Source: Tolypothrix sp. PCC 7910 | Lineage (GTDB): Bacteria; Cyanobacteriota; Cyanobacteriia; Cyanobacteriales; Nostocaceae | Assembly: GCF_011769525.1 (NCBI RefSeq) | Contig: NZ_CP050440.1 | Span: forward strand, 683,501 to 747,500 | Length of the DNA: 64,000 nt | Direction: 5' to 3' | In this document: positions 1-9,148 of the stretch, in pieces | Position numbering within the stretch: position 1 is the first letter of the stretch | Layout: each line of letters opens with the position of its first letter | The notes under the pieces: model-generated | What the model was told of the DNA's origin: nothing | The model's database searches: none | Seen by the model: only the letters and a program-made list of their open reading frames with translations | Position numbers and translations under genes: made by a program

Positions 1-1308
1 CAAGCTGAAGAAGCGCTGCAAGCTAATCAACACTTTATTCAACGCATCGCAGATTCTTCTCCTAATATTCTCTACATTTTTGATTTAGAAGAACAGCGCA
101 ATATTTACGCCAATCAAGAACTTGTGACGCTTCTTGGTTACTCTAATACAGAAATTCAACAAATGGGAGATAATCTGCTTCCTATGATTATGCATCCAGG
201 CGATCGCGAAAGAGTCAGTCTTCACCATCAGCAATTTCTTGACACCAAAGATGGTGATATTATGGAGATTGAATTTCGCGTTAGACGTGCAAATGGTGAA
301 TGGTGCTGGCTTTACTGTCGAGAGACACCATTTAACCGCAATGAAGAAGGACATATCAAGCAAATTTTGGGTGTATCAACTGATATTACCGAACGCAAAC
401 AAACCGAAATTCAATTACAAGCACAAGCAAAGAACTTAGAAAACACTCTGCGCGAACTTCAACGCACTCAAGCGCAACTTATCCACAGCGAGAAAATGTC
501 ATCTGTGGGGAATATGGTTGCAGGTGTCGCCCATGAAATTAATAATCCGGTAAATTTCATTCACGGTAATCTCATTCCTGCTAGTGAATACGTTCAAGAT
601 TTATTACATCTGCTGAAATTATATGAACAATATTACCCTGAGCCAGCCGCAGAAATTCAAGCAGAAATTGATGATATGGAGCTTGATTTTCTCAAGGAAG
701 ATTTAATTAAGTTGCTCCAATCTATGCGGGTAGGAACGCAACGCATCCGAGAAATTGTGCTATCTTTACGCAATTTTTCACGTTTAGATGAAGCAGAATT
801 TAAGTTAGTAGATATCCATGAAGGCTTGGATAGTACTCTGATGATTCTGCACCATCGCTTGAAGGCGAAAGCAGATAACTCTGAAATTACCGTAGTTAAA
901 GAATATGGAAAATTGCCCTTAGTTGATTGCTATCCAGGTCAACTAAATCAGGTATTTATGAATATTCTGAGTAATGCAATTGATGCTTTGGAAGATTTAG
1001 TGCTTATCAATGGGGAAGAAATACCCCATCCTCAAATTCGCATTCGTACAGAAGTTATTAATAGTAATCTTGTAGCTATCCACATTGCAGATAATGGTAA
1101 GGGAATTCCCCCAGGAATAGTTTCTAAATTATTTGACCCTTTCTTTACTACTAAAGATGTGGGGAAGGGGACTGGATTAGGATTATCGATTAGTTACCAA
1201 ATTGTAGTAGATAGACATGGTGGTAAATTATATTGTAAATCTGCACCAGGAAAAGGCGCAGAATTTGTGATTGAAATTCCGATTACGCAACCAGAAATGC
1301 CAACGTAA
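1..1308 (+). CDS. PAS-domain sensor histidine kinase, C-terminal part (5' end outside window)
   Basis: The frame is open from base 1, so the N-terminus lies upstream. The first ~130 residues form a PAS/PAC sensor (PAC-like end IKQILGVSTDITERK), followed by a coiled coil and a kinase core. H-box: VAGVAHEINNPVNF, with the phospho-accepting His. N-box: NILSNAIDAL. G1: IADNGKGIPP. F/G2 box: LFDPFFTTKDVGKGTGLGLS. This H-box type is typical of cyanobacterial hybrid and PAS kinases. It autophosphorylates and passes phosphate to a response regulator that is not in the window. Signal and partner are unknown. Confidence 0.93.
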   Translation, partial: QAEEALQANQHFIQRIADSSPNILYIFDLEEQRNIYANQELVTLLGYSNTEIQQMGDNLLPMIMHPGDRERVSLHHQQFLDTKDGDIMEIEFRVRRANGEWCWLYCRETPFNRNEEGHIKQILGVSTDITERKQTEIQLQAQAKNLENTLRELQRTQAQLIHSEKMSSVGNMVAGVAHEINNPVNFIHGNLIPASEYVQDLLHLLKLYEQYYPEPAAEIQAEIDDMELDFLKEDLIKLLQSMRVGTQRIREIVLSLRNFSRLDEAEFKLVDIHEGLDSTLMILHHRLKAKADNSEITVVKEYGKLPLVDCYPGQLNQVFMNILSNAIDALEDLVLINGEEIPHPQIRIRTEVINSNLVAIHIADNGKGIPPGIVSKLFDPFFTTKDVGKGTGLGLSISYQIVVDRHGGKLYCKSAPGKGAEFVIEIPITQPEMPT

Positions 1309-1424
1309 TTAAGTATAAAATTCCGGAGGTGTTATGCCGTAGGCTAACGCATCCTACTTTTGTTTGAAAGTAAAATATGATGGAGTTGGTACTGATTAGG
1401 TAAACCTGATAAGCGAGGGTAGTT

Positions 1425-2063
1425 ATGTTACTTCAACTCAACCAGCTAGTTGTACCTGTCGGTCATCAGTTGTTGATTAAAAATATATCTTGGTCAGCAT
1501 ATAAAAATATTTTGGCGGAATTGGGTGAAAATCGCAATTCTCGCATATCATACAGTCAAGGAATGTTAGAAATCATGGCTCCATTACCAGAGCATGAAGT
1601 AAGTAAAAAAATCATTGGCAATTTGGTGGAAATCTTACTAGAAGAACTCGATATAGAATTTTGGAGTTTGGGTTCTACCACTTTTGACCAAGAAAAAATG
1701 GATGCTGGGGTGGAACCGGATGATTGTTTCTACATTCAAAATGAAGCGGCTGTACGCGGTAAAGATAGAATTGATTTAACAATTGATCCACCGCCAGATT
1801 TGGCTATTGAAATTGATATTACCTCCCGCACTCGGTTTAATAATTATGAGGTATTGGGTGTACCGGAATTATGGCGCTGGAATGGGAATCGCCTAGAAAT
1901 TAATGTAATGATTAATGGCAAATATGTAGCCTCTACTGCTAGTGCTGTTTTTCCCAATTTACCGATTGCTCAAATTATTCCTGAGTACTTGATACGGAGT
2001 AAAAGTGAGGGGAGAAACGCTACTATGAAGGCTTTTCGAGCTTGGGTAAGAGAGCAGATGTAA
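1425..2063 (+). CDS. Uma2 family protein (DUF820, PD-(D/E)XK nuclease fold)
   Basis: 212 residues. GVEPDDCFYI and PPPDLAIEIDITSRT match the Uma2/DUF820 core, with the D...E-x-D acidic residues of the restriction-endonuclease fold, followed by the usual VPELWRWNG strand. The start ATG has GAGGG a few bases upstream. Cyanobacteria carry dozens of such genes; their function is mostly unknown, and nuclease activity is inferred from the fold only. It stands alone. Confidence 0.9.
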   Translation: MLLQLNQLVVPVGHQLLIKNISWSAYKNILAELGENRNSRISYSQGMLEIMAPLPEHEVSKKIIGNLVEILLEELDIEFWSLGSTTFDQEKMDAGVEPDDCFYIQNEAAVRGKDRIDLTIDPPPDLAIEIDITSRTRFNNYEVLGVPELWRWNGNRLEINVMINGKYVASTASAVFPNLPIAQIIPEYLIRSKSEGRNATMKAFRAWVREQM

Positions 2064-2106
2064 TTTTATGATAAAAATCTAGAGGTTGAACAATGGAAAC
2101 TGCAAC

Positions 2107-2292
2107 CTAGAAGGGAATTTCAAATAACTGTCGCCAGATTCGCAGTAAGTTAGTGCGGTTGGGACGAGTCTATTTTCCGCCAATATCAGGAGAATCATCT
2201 GAGAAAAAGTATCTTCGCTCAAACCCTGCTTCATTAATGAGGAAGCCTTGCATCAACTGTGCATATTTTAGCGGTTGATGCCGAGTAGCCAT
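2107..2292 (-). pseudogene. Small ORF with an in-frame amber codon
   Basis: Reading from ATG at 2292 gives 40 residues (begins MATRHQPLKYAQ) and then TAG at 2170-2172. The same frame continues for 20 more codons (RPNRTNLLRIWRQLFEI) before a second TAG at 2107. The residues after the amber look protein-like, so this may be a ~61-residue gene carrying a CAG-to-TAG nonsense mutation, or simply a 40-residue peptide. It begins 21 bases after the M48-like gene stops, on the same strand. I do not recognise the family. Confidence 0.3.
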
Positions 2293-2313
2293 CGCCAAAT
2301 TTTTCGCCATTTA

Positions 2314-3210
2314 CTACCAGTTCCCTAAGAAATCCCAATCCTTGACATTTTCTGGCTGTTCAGTTGCTTGTGGTTGTTGAGAAGGATCGGATTGCAACCA
2401 TTGACTGTACTCCCCAGTTTCTACCCATTTCAACAATTCTGATGCTCGCATGACATGCCAGGGAATTCGATATTCCATAAAACTAAAAATTTTGGTAACT
2501 TGGTCTAATCCATCAAGTTCCTGGAACTGAAACTCGCGAGCTTGCTGCATAAAATCCTGGGTAACCTCTGGAGTTAAGTATTCACCTGGTAACCCACCCA
2601 ATTTCATCAAAGATGCGATCGCCACATCGATATCTTGACAAGCTAACAATCCAGCGCGATCGGCTGTCAATTTCGCCATCACGATCCAGTTGTACAATGC
2701 AACTTCCAGTCCATTGGCGGCTAATCCGCCAAATCCTAGTGTCGTGGTGCTGATCGCATTTTTCAAAAATGGCATCACTACAGCTAGTTGTTGATATGTC
2801 AAATATTTTCCTTTGATTCTGGCAATTTCATGTCCCAAAACAAACAACAATTCTTCCTCTTCTAACCATTCCAGGGTTTCTAAGTTGACTCCGATTAATG
2901 GTTTTTCCACGCCGACAGCATAAGTATTAATGTGTCCTGTACCTCGATAGAGATATAAATCTGGGAGAGGTTCATCGAGAATCTGGCAAGTTTCGACTAA
3001 AGCATTGTGCAATTTGGGAAAGTTACGCGGGTTGACTCGAAACTCATTACCAAGTGTCTGTAGCCGGAGGAGGCGATCAATACCATACTCATTAATCTTT
3101 TTGAGCAGCAATGGCAACCCTGGCATTTTTTGCAGTGCAGCCAAGGCTTTACGATCAAAGGGATGTTGGTAGCTTGCTGGATGCAAACCGTGGAGTATTT
3201 TACGCGTCAT
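2314..3210 (-). CDS. M48-family metallopeptidase homologue, zinc ligands lost
   Basis: 298 residues with the M48 layout: an N-terminal region, then YAVGVEKPLIGVN, then the helix normally holding HExxH. Here it reads LGHEIARIKGKYLTYQQ: His127 and Glu128 are present but the second zinc His is Arg131. The later ADRAGLLACQD block is usually preceded by the Glu ligand (xELTxDRAG); here it is MAKLTADRAG, with Lys180 in that place. Two of three zinc ligands therefore appear replaced, which suggests a catalytically dead paralogue. It follows a 71-codon gene by 5 bases, probably in one transcript. Confidence 0.85.
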   Translation of the reverse strand: MTRKILHGLHPASYQHPFDRKALAALQKMPGLPLLLKKINEYGIDRLLRLQTLGNEFRVNPRNFPKLHNALVETCQILDEPLPDLYLYRGTGHINTYAVGVEKPLIGVNLETLEWLEEEELLFVLGHEIARIKGKYLTYQQLAVVMPFLKNAISTTTLGFGGLAANGLEVALYNWIVMAKLTADRAGLLACQDIDVAIASLMKLGGLPGEYLTPEVTQDFMQQAREFQFQELDGLDQVTKIFSFMEYRIPWHVMRASELLKWVETGEYSQWLQSDPSQQPQATEQPENVKDWDFLGNW

Positions 3211-3215
3211 CAGTC

Positions 3216-3431
3216 TTACACATTACCTGAAGATTTGGAACAATGCGATCGCTTTCTTATTTTGCGGCTTGGCGTTTGAAATCTCCAGGTAGCTTTGGTA
3301 CCTGTGGTTTCTCTGGCTTCGTCTCCCCAGCCACCGCCTCTAAAAGTCACGCCTTTACTACCGTCAGGAATCGATATGTGCGGCTTGTCTTCGGTGACAA
3401 TCCAAATGCTATCTGAAGGTGTTTCTGGCAT
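3216..3431 (-). CDS. Conserved-looking small protein, unknown function
   Basis: 71 residues, soluble. The middle GVTFRGGGWGDEARET is glycine-rich and the C-terminus is basic and Ser-rich (RKIRKRSHCSKSSG). I do not recognise it; the RGGGW stretch faintly recalls formylglycine-generating-enzyme-like domains, but it is too short for that fold. It ends 5 bases before the M48-like gene, so it is probably the first gene of that transcript. Confidence 0.5.
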   Translation of the reverse strand: MPETPSDSIWIVTEDKPHISIPDGSKGVTFRGGGWGDEARETTGTKATWRFQTPSRKIRKRSHCSKSSGNV

Positions 3432-3937
3432 AGCCTTTTCAGAGTTTATTTAAGATTTTCTCAAAATACTATACAACGATATCAATGGTGATTTCAGAAA
3501 TAGGTCTCTCGTTTTGTTGCGGGAATAAATTTTTCTCACGCAGAGGCGCAGCAAAAAATTTCTGAGATTCAGTTTGTTGGAGTTAAATTTTAAAATGCCC
3601 TGTTTGCTTCTGCATTTAGAAATATAATTAGCTTTCACCTTCATTTTCTTTTATCGACATCTTCAGAGAAAATGGTTAAAGTCAGATTTTCTGAAGTCTG
3701 ATATTGCTGCCTTTAGCTACCATGTTTGAGTTCAATTACAACTTGTATGCGTTGATTTTCTCTTGAGGCGAGATGAAATGCAATTTCTCTTATACAGCAT
3801 TTGCATACCACAAATATAGCTGAAAGTCAATAGCTAATGAGGTAAAATGGGTCAAAAATGGGTAGTGAAAAGTAAGAAAAAAGTAAGAAACTGATTTTTT
3901 AGGAAACGCTAGAAAGTATATATAGAGAGGAAAAGAG
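3432..3937. other. Intergenic, rsmA upstream region
   Basis: About 500 AT-rich bases between divergent transcripts. No RNA gene or recognised repeat is seen. AGAGGAAAAGAG just before 3938 serves as the rsmA ribosome-binding site. Confidence 0.5.
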
Positions 3938-4759
3938 ATGGTACGACCGCGCAAGGTCTTTGCTCAGCATTGGCTCAAAAGTGAGAAGGCTCTGGACGCA
4001 ATTGTCAAGGCGGCGGAGTGTAAAGAGGGCGATCGCGTCCTGGAGATTGGCCCTGGTACCGGCATCCTGACACGGCGTTTATTACCTTTGGTGCAATCTT
4101 TGGTGGCTGTAGAAATTGATAGAGATTTGTGCGATTTATTAGCAAAGCAACTGGGTCAAAGAGAAAATTTTATTCTGCTGCAAGGTGATTTTTTGACTTT
4201 GGATGTGCAAGGAAATTTAGCAGCATTTCCTAAGTTTCAAAATCAAAATAAAGTTGTTGCGAATATCCCCTATAACATTACAGGGCCAATAATTGAAAAA
4301 CTGCTGGGAACGATTGCAAATCCTAACCCTGAACCTTTTGATTCAATAGTGTTATTAGTGCAGAAAGAAGTAGCAGAAAGGTTATATGCAAAAGCAGGTT
4401 CCAAAACTTTTGGAGCGTTGAGTGTAAGGGTGCAATATTTGGCAGAATGTGAGTTAATTTGTACAGTGCCAGCAAGTGCATTTCATCCAGCACCAAAAGT
4501 AGATTCCGCAGTTGTGAGGTTGCGTCCAAGACCAATAGAAACCCCAGCCATTGACCCGCGTAAATTCGAGAATTTGATTAAATTGGGGTTTGGTGCGAAG
4601 CGAAAAATGTTACGAAATAATTTACAACCAGTAGTAGAACGCGATCGCTTGACCCACTTACTGGAACAATTAGAGATAAATCCCCAGGTACGCGCTGAAG
4701 ACCTCAGTGTATCCCAATGGGTAACTCTAGCTAATCAGTTACTTTTAACCAATGATTGA
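3938..4759 (+). CDS. rsmA: 16S rRNA (adenine1518/1519-N6)-dimethyltransferase
   Basis: 273 residues, normal length for RsmA/KsgA. QHWLKSEKALDAIV is the N-terminal family signature. SAM-binding motif I is VLEIGPGTGILTRRLL, the acidic end of motif II is VAVEIDRDL, and the catalytic NIPYNIT motif binds the target adenine. The C-terminal helical domain (KRKMLRNNLQ) is complete. The enzyme dimethylates two adenines in helix 45 of 16S rRNA late in 30S assembly. ispE follows 51 bases downstream, a common cyanobacterial order. Confidence 0.97.
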   Translation: MVRPRKVFAQHWLKSEKALDAIVKAAECKEGDRVLEIGPGTGILTRRLLPLVQSLVAVEIDRDLCDLLAKQLGQRENFILLQGDFLTLDVQGNLAAFPKFQNQNKVVANIPYNITGPIIEKLLGTIANPNPEPFDSIVLLVQKEVAERLYAKAGSKTFGALSVRVQYLAECELICTVPASAFHPAPKVDSAVVRLRPRPIETPAIDPRKFENLIKLGFGAKRKMLRNNLQPVVERDRLTHLLEQLEINPQVRAEDLSVSQWVTLANQLLLTND

Positions 4760-4810
4760 AAAGGTTTTGGAGAAAAATCCAAAATCTCAAATCCAAAATC
4801 TAAAATTCTT

Positions 4811-5764
4811 ATGCGTTCCTATACCCTCATTGCCCCTGCTAAAATCAACTTGTATTTGGAAATCATCGGCGATCGCCCGGATGGATTTCATGAGTTAGCG
4901 ATGATCCTGCAAAGTATTGACTTAGCTGACCAGATTAGCGTGCGTTCTCTCAGCACTGATACGATTCGCGTTCACAGTCACCACCCGCAAGTACCCACAG
5001 ATAAAACTAATCTGGCCTATCGTGCGGCGGAACTGATGGTAAAAGAATTTCCCGATAGCTTTGCGAGATTTGGCGGCGTGGAAATTACCATCGACAAACA
5101 TATACCTGTAGCGGCTGGGTTAGCGGGTGGTTCCACAAACGCCGCAGCTGTGTTGGTGGGAATAGATTTACTCTGGAAATTGGGACTAACTCAATCAGAA
5201 TTAGAAGAACTAGGCGCAGTTCTGGGTTCAGACGTACCCTTTTGCATCGCTGGGGGAACAGTAATTGCGACAGGAAGAGGCGAGCAACTTTCCCCGTTAC
5301 CGAATTTAGACAATATATATATAGTATTAGCAAAATATCGCAGCCTAGAAGTTTCTACAGCTTGGGCATACAAAACCTATCGTCAGCAGTTTGGTAGCAC
5401 CTATATTAAAGATACCGCTAGCTTAATTGCCCGTGCCAGTGCAGTACATTCCGGGCCGATAGTGAGAGCGATCGCTAATAAAGATGCAGCAGACATCGCC
5501 AAAAAAATGCATAATGACTTAGAGCGTGTCGTCTTACCTGAATATCCCCAAGTTTTGCAACTGCGAGAATTATTTGCATCTCAACCAGGAGTTTTAGGCA
5601 CAATGATGTCTGGTTCTGGCCCATCAGTTTTTGCGTTGGTCGAATCGCAACAACAAGCCGAAGTCATCAAGCAGCAAATTCGCGCCACAATTCCCAATGA
5701 AGATTTAGAATTGTTTGTGACGCGGATGACTACACATGGAATCAAAATCGCCTCTTCAGTTTAA
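4811..5764 (+). CDS. ispE: 4-(cytidine 5'-diphospho)-2-C-methyl-D-erythritol kinase
   Basis: 317 residues. The N-terminus YTLIAPAKINLYLEI contains the catalytic Lys/substrate signature of IspE, and PVAAGLAGGSTNAAA is the GHMP-kinase ATP-binding loop. The later GTMMSGSGPSVFAL is the third GHMP motif. It phosphorylates CDP-methylerythritol in the plastid-type MEP isoprenoid pathway, which supplies carotenoids, phytyl chains and quinones. No obvious SD; probably translated in a transcript with rsmA. The spacer carries AATCCAAAATC-type repeats. Confidence 0.97.
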   Translation: MRSYTLIAPAKINLYLEIIGDRPDGFHELAMILQSIDLADQISVRSLSTDTIRVHSHHPQVPTDKTNLAYRAAELMVKEFPDSFARFGGVEITIDKHIPVAAGLAGGSTNAAAVLVGIDLLWKLGLTQSELEELGAVLGSDVPFCIAGGTVIATGRGEQLSPLPNLDNIYIVLAKYRSLEVSTAWAYKTYRQQFGSTYIKDTASLIARASAVHSGPIVRAIANKDAADIAKKMHNDLERVVLPEYPQVLQLRELFASQPGVLGTMMSGSGPSVFALVESQQQAEVIKQQIRATIPNEDLELFVTRMTTHGIKIASSV

Positions 5765-5806
5765 GGATTCTTAATCCAAAATCCCAAATCCCAAATCCAA
5801 AATTGT

Positions 5807-6130
5807 ATGACTGACCCCAACTCCCTTCCGCAACCAGAAACTTCCACCCCAGAAACAATGAATCCGTTACGCTGTGTAATCGGAGCGATAATTTCTGGTG
5901 GATTAGGATATGCAATATATTCGCTGATGATTTCAATCGCCACAAATTTTGCGAGTAAACCTATCCATTCCGATAACCAATTAGTCATCAGAATTACTTC
6001 CGCAGTTCGGACATTGGTAGTAGGTGTATTCGCCTTGGGTGCGGGAGTGTTTGGTATAGTTGCTCTGGGTTTATTAGCTTTGGGTGTGCAAATGGTAGTG
6101 CAAAAGCTGTCAAAGGCTAAGGAAGGTTAA
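5807..6130 (+). CDS. DUF3082 family membrane protein
   Basis: 107 residues, a short Pro-rich N-terminus followed by two hydrophobic segments (CVIGAIISGGLGYAIYSLM and LVVGVFALGAGVFGIVAL). Size, topology and its place directly after ispE match the cyanobacterial DUF3082 family as I know it. Function unknown. Confidence 0.75.
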   Translation: MTDPNSLPQPETSTPETMNPLRCVIGAIISGGLGYAIYSLMISIATNFASKPIHSDNQLVIRITSAVRTLVVGVFALGAGVFGIVALGLLALGVQMVVQKLSKAKEG

Positions 6131-6330
6131 TTCGTAATTCGTAATTCGTAATTCGTAATTACAAATAGTGAAAAAATACCGATGGTAGAAGCTTGAATAA
6201 AAAATGGTATTTGGTTAGCTAGTTCCCAGAAGCTCAACTTTGTGACCTTACCAAGCCACCTATAGATGAGGGGGAATGAAGAACAAAAATTACGTAGCTT
6301 GCTAGTTGCACCCTTGGTGAAGATTACGAA
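6131..6330. repeat. Heptamer repeats (ATTCGTA / TACGAAT) flanking a spacer
   Basis: Four to five direct copies of ATTCGTA at 6129-6161 face the complementary TACGAAT/TACGAAC series at 6320-6350, so the spacer between two convergent genes could fold into a long imperfect hairpin. The same heptamers recur near 33260, 33745, 38505, 39480 and 53375. This is the short tandem repeat class common in Nostocales. Confidence 0.7.
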
Positions 6331-8976
6331 TTACGAACTACGAATTTTAAATTGTACTCGATCCAAACAAACTTGGAATTTTTGCGCGAGTACCTGTACA
6401 TGAGGTTCCAGAATCAGGGAAGCGTGAGAACCGGGGACATCATAAAGTTCCACACCACCAGCCGCTAACCTACCCCAGCCTAATTCTGGGTCAACATCTA
6501 ACCCAACATTTTGCTGACTGGCGCGGAAGAGAGTTACTTGACCAGGGTAGATGGAAGGAATGTAACGCTTACCTGCTTTATTATTTGCCGCAGCTACTTC
6601 CAACAACCGCAGATCTGGGAGCGATCGCTTCAGATAACGCAGGTAAAATTTATAAAACATACTCATCTTCCCAATCTGAAAATGCCAAGCTAATCGTTCC
6701 CACACATAAGTTAGCTGGTCTTGAATATTTAAATTCAACAGTTTGCGGAGATGGAAAAAGTTCGCCTCATCTGAATTGGGAATCGGTTTAGCATAACCTG
6801 GCGATGAAACATCAAATATGGCCATGAGGGCAATTTCCTCACCTTGCGCTTTGAGTTGTTGGGCCATTTCAAAGCCGATAATCCCGCCAAAAGAATAACC
6901 ACCAAGATAATAGGGGCCATGCGGTTGTATCTGGCGTATTTCTTGGATATAGTTAGCAGCCATTTGACTTACATCAGTGATGGGTGTTTGTTGACCATCA
7001 AGTCCTTTGGCTTGGAAAGCATAAACTGGTTGTTCTGGGTGTAAATAACGTGCGAAATCCCGATACAACAGGACATTACCCCAAACAGCATGAATCAGAA
7101 ATAGGGGTGGTCGGGAACCTTGGGGATGAATCGCTACTAGAGATGCGCTAGATGTTGAAAATTTAGCTTGACTAAGAACAGCAGCAAATTGCTCAATTGT
7201 GGGTGCGGGAACCAGAGTAGATAAAGGCAGACTGTAGCCTAATTTTTGTTCAATTTTGTTAAACAGGTTCACCGCCTGCAAAGAGTCGCCACCTAAAGCA
7301 AAGAAATTATCGTAAATTCCCACCTGTTGCAGATTGAGAATCTCAGTCCAAATTTCTGCTAGTGCTTTCTCTAGTTCAGTTCTGGGTGCAACAAAATTAG
7401 TCTTCAATTCAGTTTGCAGCTTTTTGGCTAAACCAATCCGCTGGAGTTTACCTGTAGATCCTTTGGGAATATCGTCTACAAACACTATTTGATTTGGCAC
7501 TTTAAACCCAGCCAACTTGGTAGCGACAAATTCACGCAGTTCTTTATCGGTAACAGTAACATTTGGATGCAGAACAATGGCGGCGGCCAAATCTTCTCCG
7601 AGAGTAGCATGGGGAACGGCAAAAGCTACAGCTTGGGCTACAGCTGGATGCTCTAAGAGAATGTCATCAATTTCCCGAGGCGCGATTTTTTCGCCACCGC
7701 GATTAATTTGTTCCTTCAGTCTGCCTGTTAAAAATAGGTAACCTTCATCATCGAGATAACCTTGGTCTCCGCTTCTAAACCAGCCATTGATATAGGAGTT
7801 TTGATTAGCTACAGGATTATTTTCATAACCATGCATCACATGGCCGCCCTGAACTACAACCTCTCCGATTTCATGGGGTGGTAGTAAATTACCAGTTGCA
7901 TCCATGATGCCTAGTTTCATCCCAGTAGCGATACCAACCGAACCAGGTTTACGTTGGCGCGGTGGTAATGGATTGAGGGTAATGATGCAGCCAGTCTCCG
8001 TCATACCGTAACCTTCGAGTATGGGAGCTTGGAATAATTCCTCTATAGCTCTCATCACTGGCCGTGGGAGAGCTGCACCACCAGAACGAATAAAGCGCAA
8101 CTTGGGAATGTGGGTGATATTGTTCTGAGTCGCCGCATTCAAAACTGCTTGATGAATGGTAGGAACCGATGAATACCAAGTAACTTGCATAGTTTGCAGC
8201 CAGTCAAAAAACTGTGAACTATCAAACCCCGGAGCGCAAGCAACACTACCACCAGCAGCAATGGAAGAGAGAATTGATATAAATAACCCCTGTACATGGA
8301 ACAGGGGCATCACGTTTAAACAACAATCACTTGGTTCTAACTCCAGAGCCTTTTTAATAATGTCTGCAGCAATATATAAATTAGCCTGGGTGAGAGGCAC
8401 AATTTTCGGCCTGACTGTTGTTCCTGATGTATGCAGTACTAGGGCGATATCTTCATTTTTACTGTGAGTGGATTTGATGGGCGGTAAATGAGTTTCACCG
8501 ACTAGTTCAAAAATTCCCGCCTCTGCTTCTAAGTTTGGTATCAGTTCAATAATAGGAATCTGGCGATCTGCTGCAACTTCTCTAACGATGGAATCTATGC
8601 CAGATTGCACAATCAGAGCTTTAGCATTCAAATCATCTAGATAAAATTCAAATTGCTCGGCACTATAAGCAGGATTCAACGGCGCACTAGTAGCATAGGC
8701 TGCTACAGTTAAAAAAGCCGCCGCCATTTCCGGGCCATTGGGCAGTACAATAGCAACGCGATCGCCTACTCCCAAACCCAAGGTATTTAAGGTTGCACGT
8801 ATCTCTTGGAGGTGTTCATAAAGACGAGCATAGGTCAGTGGCAAACGACCTGGAGCCGCGATCGCTCTTGCTGTTGGGTTTTGCCTGGCACCATCGATAA
8901 TTAACTGCTCAATTGTCAAATTTGTTGAAGTACCAAAGATTGACGTGGCTCTGTCTTGTAAGTCTTGTATTGCCAT
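6331..8976 (-). CDS. Acyl-activating enzyme with carrier and thioesterase domains (NRPS-like)
   Basis: 881 residues, three domains. Residues 1-~520 are an AMP-forming adenylation domain: HTSGTTVRPKIVPLT (P-loop), EGYGMTETG, the SGDQGYLDDEGYLFLTGRLKE core and the C-terminal GSTGKLQR lysine. The closest remembered relatives are the Pcs60/AAE3 (oxalyl-CoA synthetase-like) acyl-CoA synthetases rather than amino-acid A domains. Residues ~535-610 are a carrier domain (FFALGGDSLQAVNL, phosphopantetheine Ser). Residues ~640-870 are a type I thioesterase (GGYSFGGIIGFE nucleophile elbow; C-terminal PGSHASLI). It would load one acid onto its own carrier and release or offload it; the substrate cannot be read. 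No other PKS/NRPS genes are nearby. Confidence 0.88.
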   Translation of the reverse strand: MAIQDLQDRATSIFGTSTNLTIEQLIIDGARQNPTARAIAAPGRLPLTYARLYEHLQEIRATLNTLGLGVGDRVAIVLPNGPEMAAAFLTVAAYATSAPLNPAYSAEQFEFYLDDLNAKALIVQSGIDSIVREVAADRQIPIIELIPNLEAEAGIFELVGETHLPPIKSTHSKNEDIALVLHTSGTTVRPKIVPLTQANLYIAADIIKKALELEPSDCCLNVMPLFHVQGLFISILSSIAAGGSVACAPGFDSSQFFDWLQTMQVTWYSSVPTIHQAVLNAATQNNITHIPKLRFIRSGGAALPRPVMRAIEELFQAPILEGYGMTETGCIITLNPLPPRQRKPGSVGIATGMKLGIMDATGNLLPPHEIGEVVVQGGHVMHGYENNPVANQNSYINGWFRSGDQGYLDDEGYLFLTGRLKEQINRGGEKIAPREIDDILLEHPAVAQAVAFAVPHATLGEDLAAAIVLHPNVTVTDKELREFVATKLAGFKVPNQIVFVDDIPKGSTGKLQRIGLAKKLQTELKTNFVAPRTELEKALAEIWTEILNLQQVGIYDNFFALGGDSLQAVNLFNKIEQKLGYSLPLSTLVPAPTIEQFAAVLSQAKFSTSSASLVAIHPQGSRPPLFLIHAVWGNVLLYRDFARYLHPEQPVYAFQAKGLDGQQTPITDVSQMAANYIQEIRQIQPHGPYYLGGYSFGGIIGFEMAQQLKAQGEEIALMAIFDVSSPGYAKPIPNSDEANFFHLRKLLNLNIQDQLTYVWERLAWHFQIGKMSMFYKFYLRYLKRSLPDLRLLEVAAANNKAGKRYIPSIYPGQVTLFRASQQNVGLDVDPELGWGRLAAGGVELYDVPGSHASLILEPHVQVLAQKFQVCLDRVQFKIRSS

Positions 8977-9148
8977 TGGTCTTTCGTGTACTTAAGTATA
9001 TATAACTAGTTGCAACTTTTTAGCAAAGGCTGCAACAAAGCTAATATATAGATATACAACTACTGACAGTATAATTTGTTATCTTCATCAACGCTTTAAA
9101 ACATAAGTAGCATTACTACGTAATTTATAAAGTTAGTATAAAGATAAT

